A stretch of 64,000 nt of DNA from Lacticaseibacillus porcinae (GTDB lineage Bacteria > Bacillota > Bacilli > Lactobacillales > Lactobacillaceae): the NCBI RefSeq assembly GCF_003946305.1, contig NZ_RHNS01000014.1:1-64000 (forward strand). Reading direction: 5' to 3'. A model generated the notes under the pieces. It was not told the DNA's origin, made no database searches, and worked only from the letters and a program-made list of their open reading frames with translations. Both the position numbers and the translations under genes were made by a program. This document shows, in pieces, positions 1 through 7,596 of this stretch. Position 1 is the first letter of the stretch, and every line of letters starts with the position of its first letter.

Positions 1-58
1 TCATGTTTAATTCTTTTCAATTAAGAAAAGCCCTATCACATTTACGAAACTTTGTTCA

Positions 59-306
59 GTTTTCAAAGGACTACCTTGTTGATAGTTGCAATCAACTTCA
101 TAAGTTTATCATAACCATCAGTTTGTTGTCAAGAAGAAGTTTTAAAAGTTTTTTTGGTTGATTGCTCATTCGCAATCGCGACAACTTTTATATCTTACCA
201 GCTTTTTCAGAAAGTGTCAACAACTATTTTTGATGACCTTTTGGAAATGCCGGTGTTATCAAAAAGACAACTTTGATATCATACCAAGTAGAGATGCTTG
301 CGTCAA
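59..306 (-). promoter_or_regulatory. Triple tandem promoter and boxA-like leader, probably of an rRNA operon lying left of the window
   Basis: Read on the minus strand there are three sigma-70-type promoters in series. The first has -35 TTGACG (301-306), a 17-nt spacer and -10 TATGAT (278-283). The second has TTGACA (215-220), 17 nt and TAAGAT (192-197). The third has TTGACA (127-132), 18 nt and TAAACT (103-108). Downstream, positions 59-71 read GTCCTTTGAAAAC, the boxA-type antitermination sequence that precedes 16S rRNA in Bacilli. No rRNA sequence is inside the window, so the rrn identity is inference. Apart from these promoters the first 345 bases hold no gene; the RBS of the next gene is at 330-335. 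Confidence 0.72.
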
Positions 307-345
307 GGACTTTTCACTAAAACTTTTTTAGGAGGTTGAACCTCA

Positions 346-1074
346 ATGGATGAATCACAATGGGATGAATTTGCTGAAACCTACGCTGCGATCCAACGCG
401 AATCGACATTGCCGATTGAACAAGATGTGATCAATGCATTAGCAAAACGTTATTCACTTGCTAATCTTACAGTGGCAGACGTCGCCGCAGGTTCTGGGCG
501 CTATGCGCTACCTTTAAGCCAACATGGCGCTCAAGTGACCTTATACGATTGGTCAGCGGCAATGCTCATTCAAGCTCAGCAGTGGCTGCTAGAACACCAC
601 CAACAAGCGCATTACCAACAGGCAAATTGGAAGACGCTACAAGGACCACTTGCTGATGTCGTATTTGTCAGTCAATTGCCCACCCTCAAGCCCACACAAC
701 TGCTTCAATTAGAAGGTCTTGCTCGAAAAGCCGTGGTGATCAACACGCAAAGCCAACAAAGTGACAGTGTCCAACAACAACTCGCGGAACAATTGGATTG
801 GCCGATCCCACCGGTTTATCAAGCTGACCCACGACACGCGAAAAGCTACTTCACCCAACTGGCACAACTTCATCGAAAGGTCTATCACCAAAGCTTCACG
901 TATCAGCGACAAGTGACCACCACGATCAATGACGAACTTCAAAGCTTTGAACGGCCATTTTCGCTTAAACTAGCGACACAAATGGCGACGCAATTTCACG
1001 TCGCGCATCCCCAAGCACCACTCACCACCACGATCACTTATCAATTTGAATTGATCGATTGGCGCAAACCTTAA
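346..1074 (+). CDS. Class I SAM-dependent methyltransferase
   Basis: A 242-residue cytosolic protein. Residues 44-55 (VADVAAGSGRYA) are a recognisable SAM-binding motif I (D-x-A-x-G-x-G), followed by an acidic/aromatic loop (LYDWS) at the end of strand 2. This is the Methyltransf_11/25 layout, and length fits small-molecule or tRNA-type methyltransferases of this fold. Substrate cannot be assigned. The ATG has a strong GGAGG about 10 nt upstream. It is a single-gene unit ending at a bidirectional terminator shared with the convergent ABC-F gene. The C-terminal half is rich in Gln and His and carries no motif I recognise. Confidence 0.7.
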   Translation: MDESQWDEFAETYAAIQRESTLPIEQDVINALAKRYSLANLTVADVAAGSGRYALPLSQHGAQVTLYDWSAAMLIQAQQWLLEHHQQAHYQQANWKTLQGPLADVVFVSQLPTLKPTQLLQLEGLARKAVVINTQSQQSDSVQQQLAEQLDWPIPPVYQADPRHAKSYFTQLAQLHRKVYHQSFTYQRQVTTTINDELQSFERPFSLKLATQMATQFHVAHPQAPLTTTITYQFELIDWRKP

Positions 1075-1080
1075 TCACCA

Positions 1081-1114
1081 ACAAAACCCACCAGCCGCAG
1101 CTGATGGGTTTTGT
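1081..1114. terminator. Bidirectional terminator between methyltransferase and ABC-F gene
   Basis: Inverted repeat ACAAAACCCACCAG / CTGATGGGTTTTGT (14-bp arms, one mismatch, 6-nt loop) between convergent genes. Confidence 0.75.
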
Positions 1115-1115
1115 G

Positions 1116-2660
1116 TTAGTGATGACGTAAGTTTTCGATATTGATACGGGTATCCACCCATGAATCATCGTAAAAACCAGCTTCATGTGATACCAGCAAT
1201 ACAGCACCTGGGTAATTGATCAACGCGGTGCGCAACGCATTTTTAGTATCGTCATCTAAATGGTTGGTCGGTTCATCCATTACTAAGATATTGGTGTCTT
1301 GCAACATCAAATCGGCAATTTTCACTTTGCTTTGTTCCCCACCAGATAATAACTGCAGTGGTTTGTCCGCTTCTTCACGCGTTAACGCCGTCCGTGACAA
1401 CACTTGTCGCAACGGCCGCTGCGACAACGCCGGGTATTCGCCTAACAGAAACTGCAAGGGGCTTTGCTTTGGGATCGCCCAACGCAATTCTTGTTCGAAG
1501 TAGCCAAACACGACGTTTTCAGCGATCGATACGGAACCGTCAAGAGCTGGGATCTGACCGAGGATCGTTTTCAACAAGGTCGATTTCCCGATCCCGTTGA
1601 ACCCTTCTAAGGCGATCACTTCATTTTTCCCGACAGAAAAGTTGATCGGTGCTAGCAGCGGCTTTTCATACCCCACCACCAAGTTGTTCACATCCACTAA
1701 GATCTGACGTTGAACCGGCGTATATGGAAATTCAATATGTGCCTTAGCGCGGTTGCCAGGTGGCGTGAGGCGATCAATATGGGCGAGTTGCTTTTCACGG
1801 GAGCGCGCCATGGTCGATCGGGTGCCGGCTTTAAACTTGGCAATAAAGGCTTCAGACTTTTTGATTTGGGCTTGTTGTTTGTTATAAGCCTTCAAATAAG
1901 TCTCGTGGTCTTTTTCTTTTTGCTTCATCGCTTGGTTCAAAGAGCCAGTGTATTTGGTGATTTGGGCAAATTCAATGTCCAATACCGCATTGGTGACGTT
2001 TTGCAAAAAGTCGAAATCATGGGAAATGACGATAAAGGCGCCTTCGAAGTTTTGCAGCCACTCAGTCAACCATTCAATATGGCCAACGTCTAAGTAGTTG
2101 GTCGGTTCATCCAGCAACAACATGTCTGGCTTTTCTAATAGAAGCTTTGCTAAAATGATCTTTGACCGTTGGCCACCAGATAATGCATCAACTGGGTGAT
2201 CAAAGCCAATGGCATCAAGGCCTAAGCCAGTGCCGACGGTTTCAATTTCGGTTTCTAGATCATAGAAGTTGCCAGCTTCTAAAGCTTGTTGCAATTCCCC
2301 AGCTTTAGCTAACAACTCGTCGTCTGGGTTTTCAGCATAATCGGCATAGATCTGGTTCATTTTCGCTTCTTTGGCATACAAGTCCGCAAAAGCGGTTTTT
2401 AAAAAGTCCATGATCGATTGGCCAGGCTGTAAGTTGGCATACTGATCCAAATAGCCGACGCGAACATGTTTTTGCCAAATAATCGTGCCTTCGTCTGGTT
2501 CCAAAGTCCCAGTCAGGATCTTAATGAGGGTCGATTTTCCGACCCCATTTTGACCCACGATGCCTAAGTGGTCTTCCTTATTGACTTGAAAGCTGGCATC
2601 TTGGTAGAGCTGCTTATCGATAAAACGTTGTGACAGATGCGTGACGGTCAAGACACTCAT
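1116..2660 (-). CDS. ABC-F family ATPase (ribosome-associated, antibiotic resistance/translation factor type)
   Basis: 514 residues with two ABC nucleotide-binding domains and no membrane segments, the ABC-F arrangement. The first domain has Walker A GQNGVGKST (about 37-45), signature LSGGQ and Walker B LLLDEPTNYLD. A charged linker rich in Lys/Gln (about 240-290) separates it from the second domain, with GFNGIGKST, LSGGE and LVMDEPTNHLD. ABC-F proteins bind the ribosomal E site and either protect from antibiotics or tune translation; which applies here cannot be told. RBS GGAGG lies 11 nt before ATG. A near-consensus CodY box (2682-2696) lies between the RBS and the -10 candidate TATTAT (2702-2707). 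Confidence 0.88.
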   Translation of the reverse strand: MSVLTVTHLSQRFIDKQLYQDASFQVNKEDHLGIVGQNGVGKSTLIKILTGTLEPDEGTIIWQKHVRVGYLDQYANLQPGQSIMDFLKTAFADLYAKEAKMNQIYADYAENPDDELLAKAGELQQALEAGNFYDLETEIETVGTGLGLDAIGFDHPVDALSGGQRSKIILAKLLLEKPDMLLLDEPTNYLDVGHIEWLTEWLQNFEGAFIVISHDFDFLQNVTNAVLDIEFAQITKYTGSLNQAMKQKEKDHETYLKAYNKQQAQIKKSEAFIAKFKAGTRSTMARSREKQLAHIDRLTPPGNRAKAHIEFPYTPVQRQILVDVNNLVVGYEKPLLAPINFSVGKNEVIALEGFNGIGKSTLLKTILGQIPALDGSVSIAENVVFGYFEQELRWAIPKQSPLQFLLGEYPALSQRPLRQVLSRTALTREEADKPLQLLSGGEQSKVKIADLMLQDTNILVMDEPTNHLDDDTKNALRTALINYPGAVLLVSHEAGFYDDSWVDTRINIENLRHH

Positions 2661-2681
2661 GGGTCGGATCCTCCTCTGATG

Positions 2682-2696
2682 GGTTTTCTGAAAATT
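2682..2696. promoter_or_regulatory. Putative CodY box upstream of ABC-F gene
   Basis: GGTTTTCTGAAAATT matches 13 of 15 positions of the CodY consensus (AATTTTCWGAAAATT). It lies just downstream of the likely promoter of the minus-strand gene. Assignment is by motif only; no codY gene is in this window. Confidence 0.4.
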
Positions 2697-2788
2697 CTTC
2701 TATAATAGGCTAGCACAACTTGAAAGCCGTGGCAAACACACCAGGCACTTATGAAACTAAAATTCTCCCATTGTCTCGGGACATTTCT

Positions 2789-2816
2789 TTGTATTGATGC
2801 TTGCCTGTGTTAAACT
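2789..2816 (+). promoter_or_regulatory. Likely promoter of signal peptidase gene
   Basis: TTGTAT (2789-2794), 16-nt spacer, TAAACT (2811-2816), 30 nt before the chosen start. Confidence 0.45.
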
Positions 2817-2846
2817 TAACGCAAATAATCCTTCGAGGTGGCTTCG

Positions 2847-3446
2847 TTGAAAAAACAAAAATCCAGTGCCTTCCGCTCGGCAGTCGAGTTGATCGTGTTG
2901 TTCCTGGTCGTGATCTTAGGCACACAGCTTTTGATGCATTACGTCTTAAGCAAAGATATCGTCCAAGGCACTTCGATGCAGCCGACTCTTGAAGATGGCG
3001 ACCGCTTGTACAGCGTCCGCAACAAGGCGGTACGCCGCAACAATATCGTGGTGATCGACGCCCCTGACAAACCGGGGCAGCTATACATCAAGCGAGTCAT
3101 CGGTATGCCAGGAGACACTGTCGCGGTGAAAAGCGGCACCCTTTACATCAATGGTAAAAAGCAAAACCAACCTTATCTCAAAACCAAGTTCATGCAATCC
3201 GAACTCAACGCTTACGCCGCCCAACAAGGCGTCGCAGTTGGCAGCTTACAATTCACCACTGATTTCAATATTGCCACGTTAGCGTCCACCCAATCCAAAA
3301 CTGTGCCTAAAGGCGAGTACTTTGTGATGGGGGATAACCGCTTAGTTTCTCACGATGGCCGCGACTTCGGTTTCATCGCCAAAGATAAAATTCAATCTGT
3401 TGTGGTTTGGCGCTACTGGCCATTGAACAAAATGAAAATCTATTGA
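2847..3446 (+). CDS. lepB: Signal peptidase I
   Basis: Type I leader peptidase of the Gram-positive SipS class, about 199 residues. It has one N-terminal membrane anchor (hydrophobic stretch VELIVLFLVVILGTQLL), then the catalytic domain outside the membrane. The Ser/Lys dyad is visible: Ser43 in GTSMQPTL and Lys82 in YIKRVIGMPGD. The C-terminal box D/E motif GDNRLVSHDGRDFG follows. It removes signal peptides from exported preproteins. The reading frame is open from a GTG at 2838, but the only good SD (GAGGTGG, 2835-2841) sits 5 nt before a TTG at 2847, so TTG is preferred. Single-gene unit with its own terminator. Confidence 0.93.
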   Translation: MKKQKSSAFRSAVELIVLFLVVILGTQLLMHYVLSKDIVQGTSMQPTLEDGDRLYSVRNKAVRRNNIVVIDAPDKPGQLYIKRVIGMPGDTVAVKSGTLYINGKKQNQPYLKTKFMQSELNAYAAQQGVAVGSLQFTTDFNIATLASTQSKTVPKGEYFVMGDNRLVSHDGRDFGFIAKDKIQSVVVWRYWPLNKMKIY

Positions 3447-3454
3447 TCTGGTTA

Positions 3455-3481
3455 GCCTCGGCCTCGTGCCGAGGCTTTTTT
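3455..3481 (+). terminator. Rho-independent terminator of lepB
   Basis: GCCTCGGC / GCCGAGGC stem followed by six T. Confidence 0.9.
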
Positions 3482-3500
3482 GATGCGTTGCCTCAGGCAT

Positions 3501-3759
3501 GAAAAGTTGTGGGCTGCGACGATTTGGTTTTGCTACGGTGAATGGGACAAGTTGCCAGTGCGGCCGGTTTCAGAAATCGGCAAAATGCGCCGATGTTCTT
3601 GCACCTAGATTTTGAGCCAAAGAAAATCACTTTGTCTCAAAATCTGCCGGTGAAATCTGCGCGAACCGCCACAAACCGGCGTTTCACTTGATTTCACTCC
3701 CACAGGCAATTGTCCCATTCACCTCCGCTTCACCAAATCATCTCCGCCCACAGCTTTTC
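3501..3759 (+). repeat. Intergenic palindromic element A, copy A1
   Basis: A 259-nt imperfect palindrome filling the space between lepB and its convergent neighbour. Outer arms begin GAAAAGTTGTGGGC and end GCCCACAGCTTTTC. The next helix is GGTGAATGGGACAA / TTGTCCCATTCACC. The outer helices are separated by symmetric 3-nt mismatches (TGC facing TCC, TTT facing TTC, TAC facing TCC). Inside are three helices: ATCGGC/GCCGAT, AGATTTTGAG/CTCAAAATCT capped by CAAAG/CTTTG, and GTGAAATC/GATTTCAC. Equivalent helices with different bases occur in copies A2-A4. No coding potential seen. Confidence 0.8.
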
Positions 3760-3860
3760 TTCATTGGTGTCATAAGATCACAAATCAAATACACGGCATT
3801 CATCAAACTAAATGCGGTAACGCAGTTCGTAGCCTTCAAGCGGCACTCTGCTTGAGCAAC

Positions 3861-3922
3861 GGCAGTGATTTGAAATTGGGACGGAAGCTGGCCAGCTGGA
3901 GTCCCAATTTCAAATCACCGCC
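3861..3922 (-). repeat. Intergenic palindromic element B, copy B1 (arms only)
   Basis: A compact palindrome: arms GTGATTTGAAATTGGGAC / GTCCCAATTTCAAATCAC, then a GGA facing GGA mismatch, then AGCTGGCCAGCT at the centre. It is the arms of element B (see B4) joined without the roughly 110-nt interior. Between A1 and B1, positions 3775-3830 hold a short stretch similar to 57905-57955; nothing else recognised. Confidence 0.75.
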
Positions 3923-3926
3923 ATTC

Positions 3927-3960
3927 AAAAAACAGGCAAGCCGTGTGGCCTTGCCTGTTT
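3927..3960 (-). terminator. Terminator of the gene at 3966-4556
   Basis: On the minus strand CAGGCAAG / CTTGCCTG stem followed by six T. Confidence 0.88.
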
Positions 3961-3965
3961 AAACG

Positions 3966-4556
3966 TTAATGTGGTGTGACTGACGCTAAATGATAACCTT
4001 CAGCGATATTGTCTTGGCCCAGAAATTCAACTTCAGTGCCTGCCACTAGTTTTTCATAACCATAGTGATCGATGGCTTGGGCGAGATCCATTTCAGTTTC
4101 GCCAGTGTCGATTGCCTTAAGCCCTAACACATCATGCACTGGTAGCTGTTGCGGCTGTTCGATCAGTTGCTTAGCGGCGCGTCCGCCTGACACCCGCACG
4201 TAAAAGTCGAAGTCGGCACCGACCAAATGCAAAAAGGTCAAATAAATCGGCGCGATTTGCATCAGGCTGTATTCATTGGCTTTGATCTCTGCAACGAACA
4301 CATCCACTGTCGTCGGGGTCAACGTTAATTCGCGGTTGGCCCGCCCTTTCAACGTGATGTGATCGCCATCAACCGTCAACGTCACCCCAGTTGATACGGC
4401 TCCGATCACATGGGTGAAGCTACCACGCGATGGTAACTTCGACTTGCCATTGATCAATTGCACCACAAACAATGTCCGGTCATTCAACAACGCCAACCCA
4501 TCTTCTGGAATCGCGCGGATTGCCGGCTTCTTCAGTGCCTCTAATACATTTTCCAT
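3966..4556 (-). CDS. Uncharacterised 196-residue protein
   Basis: Not recognised. No signal peptide, membrane segment or cysteine cluster. The first 95 residues are beta-rich (alternating Thr/Val, for example GVTLTVDGDHITLKG), and a hydrophobic segment around IYLTFLHLVGADFDFYVRV follows. An ATG at 4554-4556 lies 9 nt from GGAGGA; a TTG one codon upstream is the alternative. It stands alone, with its own terminator and an elaborate promoter containing two palindromes (see 4572-4598 and 4617-4634), which suggests regulated expression. Confidence 0.6.
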   Translation of the reverse strand: MENVLEALKKPAIRAIPEDGLALLNDRTLFVVQLINGKSKLPSRGSFTHVIGAVSTGVTLTVDGDHITLKGRANRELTLTPTTVDVFVAEIKANEYSLMQIAPIYLTFLHLVGADFDFYVRVSGGRAAKQLIEQPQQLPVHDVLGLKAIDTGETEMDLAQAIDHYGYEKLVAGTEVEFLGQDNIAEGYHLASVTPH

Positions 4557-4571
4557 CAACCCATCTCCTCC

Positions 4572-4598
4572 AAGAATGTTGATCGATAAAACATTCTT
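4572..4598. promoter_or_regulatory. Inverted repeat in the 5' leader of the 3966-4556 gene
   Basis: Arms AAGAATGTT and AACATTCTT (9 bp, perfect) around a 9-nt centre, ending next to the Shine-Dalgarno sequence. Could be an operator or an RNA hairpin that occludes the RBS. Confidence 0.5.
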
Positions 4599-4605
4599 TG
4601 CCTTA

Positions 4606-4634
4606 AATATACCCCTCTTGAAATCGATTTCAAG
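4606..4634 (-). promoter_or_regulatory. Promoter with 18-bp perfect palindromic operator
   Basis: On the minus strand -35 TTGAAA (4628-4633), 16-nt spacer, -10 TATATT (4606-4611). The -35 lies inside CTTGAAATCGATTTCAAG (4617-4634), a perfect palindrome, so a dimeric repressor bound there would block RNA polymerase. The cognate regulator is not identifiable here. Confidence 0.6.
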
Positions 4635-4682
4635 GTTTTGATTGACAAATCGCCATCGACTGCCATTTAGGTAATAGGCCCA

Positions 4683-4712
4683 AACAAAAAGTCGAATCCT
4701 TTCAGGATTCGA
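4683..4712 (-). terminator. Terminator of the DUF975 gene
   Basis: GTCGAATCCT / AGGATTCGAC stem, 3-nt loop, then five T on the minus strand. Confidence 0.9.
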
Positions 4713-4721
4713 CTACATCGT

Positions 4722-5465
4722 TTATTGTAAATCAGCTAATTTTTGGGCGTATTGGGTTTGGACATTTTGATAAAAGCCGGCATCCACCAACTGCAAGTAA
4801 GGATCGATCATAAAGTCAAACAAATGCCAAGTGATTGCTTTAAGGATCGTCCAGCCTAACAAACTCAACTTCAACACGAAGTAATCAAGCTTGTTGCCAC
4901 GCATCATTTGCCACGAGTGACCGACTGCTTGCATCGCACTGAAGCGACCATTTTCTGAGTGAGTCTTGCCATCGTAGTAAATGTAAAAGCTCATCGACGT
5001 TCCAAAAACGATCGGGATCGCCGGAATGATAAACGCCATCATCCCGATCAAATACAAGACGACGGTGAACACCCACACAAACAAGATCCCAAAGAAAAAT
5101 TGGCCGTTGAACAACCGCATCACCGCATGACCTGGTCGCACGCGATCAGCGCCACGATAAACATCTAACGCCGTAAAGGCAACGCCTTGAGTGAACCACA
5201 ACAACACCAGCGGCTTCAACAACGGCATAGAGGTGTCTGAATGTTGTTGGTAATAAGTGGCAAATTGTTCCGGCTGCACGGCCAGGCGCGCCACGCCAAA
5301 TTTGGTCATCACTGCCACCATGCCGAGTACCGTCACCAACGTGAAAAATACAGTGATCAGCCAAGGCAACAGGTTCGCGATCATCATTTGCCCCCAAACA
5401 CCGTGTTGTCGCAGTTGGGCTTTGGCGCGTTGTTTGATCTGTTGTCGCGTTAAGTTAGGTTGCAT
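4722..5465 (-). CDS. DUF975 family integral membrane protein
   Basis: 247 residues. The opening (LTRQQIKQRAKAQLR) is the amphipathic N-terminal motif typical of DUF975, followed by about five to six hydrophobic segments (WLITVFFTLVTVLGMVAV; VLLWFTQGVAFTALD; FFFGILFVWVFTVVLYLIGM; AFIIPAIPIVFGTSM). The conserved MMRGNKLDYFVLKLSLLGW region precedes the last segment. The family function is unknown. Its ATG overlaps the stop codon of the upstream glycosyltransferase gene (TAATG), so the two are translationally coupled in one operon. Confidence 0.78.
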   Translation of the reverse strand: MQPNLTRQQIKQRAKAQLRQHGVWGQMMIANLLPWLITVFFTLVTVLGMVAVMTKFGVARLAVQPEQFATYYQQHSDTSMPLLKPLVLLWFTQGVAFTALDVYRGADRVRPGHAVMRLFNGQFFFGILFVWVFTVVLYLIGMMAFIIPAIPIVFGTSMSFYIYYDGKTHSENGRFSAMQAVGHSWQMMRGNKLDYFVLKLSLLGWTILKAITWHLFDFMIDPYLQLVDAGFYQNVQTQYAQKLADLQ

Positions 5466-6256
5466 TAGTGGTTGGACTCCTCCTTAGGTAAGTTCGGTGC
5501 CGCAACACCAACGGCGCGTTTTTCATTCATGGCAATTTGGCTGATGCGCCACAATGCCCACAATTGTTGTGGGATCGCGCCGATCACCCCAAGCGATTGC
5601 GTCGCAGAATCTGAGCGCACCACATGGTGATAACCAGGGGTCCCATAATAATAAAAGCGACTCGTCGCCATGATATAAGCGGTGTTGAATAATTCATCTT
5701 CCATGATCGCAACGTTTTCGTCAAAGGTCAAATTCAACGCTTCGATCACTGAACGGCGGTAAAACTTGTTCCATAAATAACCGCGCACTTGCCCGACTGG
5801 TGCAAGCATCCCGCGCATCAACTGCGCTTTGGTCAACTCGCGATCACCGAGTAATTTCTCAGGTACCGGTTGCGGTTCAGGATTATCGGTATAAAAGGGA
5901 CTGATGAGCAAATCGTAAGGCCCAGCTTCTAACGTCGACACAAAGTTCTGGATGTACGTTGGTGACACCCAGTCGTCACCATCCATAAACGCGATATATA
6001 ACCCGCGCGCTTTGGCTAAGCCAGCATTGCGCGCCGCAGACACCCCGCGATTCTCCGCCAAATAAATTGGCTCGACGCGGCGGTCGAGTTTGGCCGCTTG
6101 GGCGATCACTGCAGCCGAATCATCAGTCGAGCAATCGTCGATCAAAATGATCTGCAAATTCAAATAAGTCTGCGCCATCAGACTTTGCACACTACGTTTG
6201 AGATACTGTTCCACGTTATAAACCGGAACGATCACCGACACTAACGGTTCTGCCAC
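5465..6256 (-). CDS. Family 2 glycosyltransferase
   Basis: 263-residue GT-A fold transferase. It opens with VSVIVPVYNVEQYLKRSV, then has the nucleotide-binding DDCSTDDS, the ENRGVSAARNAG segment and FMDGDDW (the D-x-D metal-binding motif). It transfers a sugar from a nucleotide donor to a glycan or lipid acceptor; acceptor unknown. No transmembrane tail. The GTG start has AGGTGA 5 nt upstream. A promoter TTGTTT-17-TATACT is centred near 6300 (-35 6309-6314, -10 6286-6291). Operon with the DUF975 gene downstream. Confidence 0.88.
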   Translation of the reverse strand: MAEPLVSVIVPVYNVEQYLKRSVQSLMAQTYLNLQIILIDDCSTDDSAAVIAQAAKLDRRVEPIYLAENRGVSAARNAGLAKARGLYIAFMDGDDWVSPTYIQNFVSTLEAGPYDLLISPFYTDNPEPQPVPEKLLGDRELTKAQLMRGMLAPVGQVRGYLWNKFYRRSVIEALNLTFDENVAIMEDELFNTAYIMATSRFYYYGTPGYHHVVRSDSATQSLGVIGAIPQQLWALWRISQIAMNEKRAVGVAAPNLPKEESNH

Positions 6257-6369
6257 ACACTCACCTACTTTTTAATATGCCTTTCAGTATAACCGTCAGG
6301 CAGGATTCAAACAAATTCTAACAACTTCTGGGTCGCAATAACATGAAAGCTGAGAAGCTTAAGCACAGA

Positions 6370-7131
6370 TTAAGGAATCGCCACGATCAAATCAGTGTTT
6401 TCGTCAAACCAATTTTTTTGTTCGGGTAAAATCGCCGTATCTGAGATCAAGGTATCAATGGCATTGAGTTCAAAGCCGCGATAAGTGGCATCAGTCCCGA
6501 ATTTCTGGGCTTCAGCGACAACCACCACTTTTTTGGCGGTTTTGGCGACAGTGCCTTTGATCTGCGCATCATTTTCATAAGCAAAGAACAACCCGTCAGC
6601 ATTGACTGCAGTGGCACCAATAAACGCCGCGTCAAAATGGACCTGACTCAACGCTTGCAGTCCCGCCACTGAATAAAAGAACCGCGCATGATGGTTCAAG
6701 TTGCCACCAAGTAGCCGCAACGTCACCTCAGGCCGCACCGCCAAAGCGATCGCATTATCTAGCGAATGGGTGTAGATCGTCACTGGCACGGTGATACTTT
6801 GCGATAACTTCAACAAGGTCGTGGAGTCATCGATAAAATACACCCCACCTGGTTGGATCAACTTCAAAGCTTCTCGGGCCATGGCCGCTTTTTCCGCTGA
6901 GAACAGCTTTTGACGTTCGGAGTAACTCGGGATCGTGTGGCCAAAGGTCAAACTCACGATCCCACCGCGGGTGCGGCGCCCGGCACCCGCTGCATCTAAG
7001 GCCACAATGTCGCGGCGGGCAGTATCCCGCGATACCCCAACGGCTTGCATGATATCTTCGATGCTCAATTCTTGTTTTTCATCTAACAGTTTTTTGATTT
7101 GTTCAAACCGTTTTTCCCGATACATGGCCAT
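6370..7131 (-). CDS. DeoR-family transcriptional regulator
   Basis: 253 residues. The N-terminal HTH (residues about 5-58, with SIEDIMQAVGVSRDTARRDIVALD) matches the DeoR signature V-S-x-x-T-x-R-R-D. The C-terminal sugar-phosphate sensing domain follows (YFIDDSTTLLKLS; GGNLNHHARFFYS; DAAFIGA). The usual R-x-x-G-G-A after the HTH is here RRTRGGIVS. Starts at ATG with GGAGG 7 nt upstream. It is not next to a sugar operon, so its target is unclear; about 230 nt separate it from the upstream glycosyltransferase operon, which is in the same direction. Confidence 0.85.
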   Translation of the reverse strand: MAMYREKRFEQIKKLLDEKQELSIEDIMQAVGVSRDTARRDIVALDAAGAGRRTRGGIVSLTFGHTIPSYSERQKLFSAEKAAMAREALKLIQPGGVYFIDDSTTLLKLSQSITVPVTIYTHSLDNAIALAVRPEVTLRLLGGNLNHHARFFYSVAGLQALSQVHFDAAFIGATAVNADGLFFAYENDAQIKGTVAKTAKKVVVVAEAQKFGTDATYRGFELNAIDTLISDTAILPEQKNWFDENTDLIVAIP

Positions 7132-7205
7132 AGCAAAACCTCCGCCGACATAATTACTTCTATTATAACCGAAACCCTAGACTTCTGCCTAACGGTTCAG
7201 TGGTG

Positions 7206-7319
7206 GTGATTTGAAATGGGGACTCCAGCTGGCTCTTCGGTGCATAGTGAGGGTCCTCGGCCGAGCTAGCCGAGCTGTGTCGCTGCGCTCCCCACTCGCC
7301 GGATCTCGACCTGCGGAAC
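7206..7319 (+). repeat. Intergenic palindromic element B, copy B2 (left half)
   Basis: Begins with the B arm GTGATTTGAAATGGGGAC, TCC, AGCTGGC. It continues with the B interior (hairpin CTCGGCCGAGCTAGCCGAG; CGCTCCCCACTCGCC; CGACCTGCGGAA), about 85% identical by eye to B4 and the complement of B3. The right arm is absent: the sequence passes straight into element A copy A2. Confidence 0.72.
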
Positions 7320-7511
7320 GGATTGAGCGAAATTACCGAACGTGGCAGAAATATTGGCTGAGACAGCGGGTTTTACTGGCTCAACCAATATTTCAGGTAA
7401 ATTTGAATACAAGTGATCTTCTTGGCTTCAAATTTAGGCAAAAGAGCATTGGCCTGGGTTTTGGCCAATCTCTGACGCCGGCCGGCCACGAGAGGTAATT
7501 TCGCTCAAGCC
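7320..7511 (-). repeat. Intergenic palindromic element A, copy A2
   Basis: Arms GGATTGAGCGAAATTACC / GGTAATTTCGCTCAAGCC. Interior helices on the minus strand are ATTGGCC/GGCCAAT, TAAATTTGAA/TTCAAATTTA and AAATATTGG/CCAATATTT. They are positionally equivalent to those of A1, A3 and A4 but differ in base pairs. It may extend to about 7545, where the text resembles the right border of A4. No gene lies in 7132-7596. Confidence 0.75.
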
Positions 7512-7552
7512 GCGGAACCAGTCCTCTGGCGCCAGATGACGGCATCGAAGCG

Positions 7553-7588
7553 CAAAAAAATCACCAAGACGGTGAGGTCTTGGTGATT
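7553..7588 (-). terminator. Terminator of the secreted double-psi-barrel protein gene
   Basis: AATCACCAAGAC / GTCTTGGTGATT stem followed by seven T on the minus strand. Confidence 0.9.
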
Positions 7589-7596
7589 AAAAGCGT

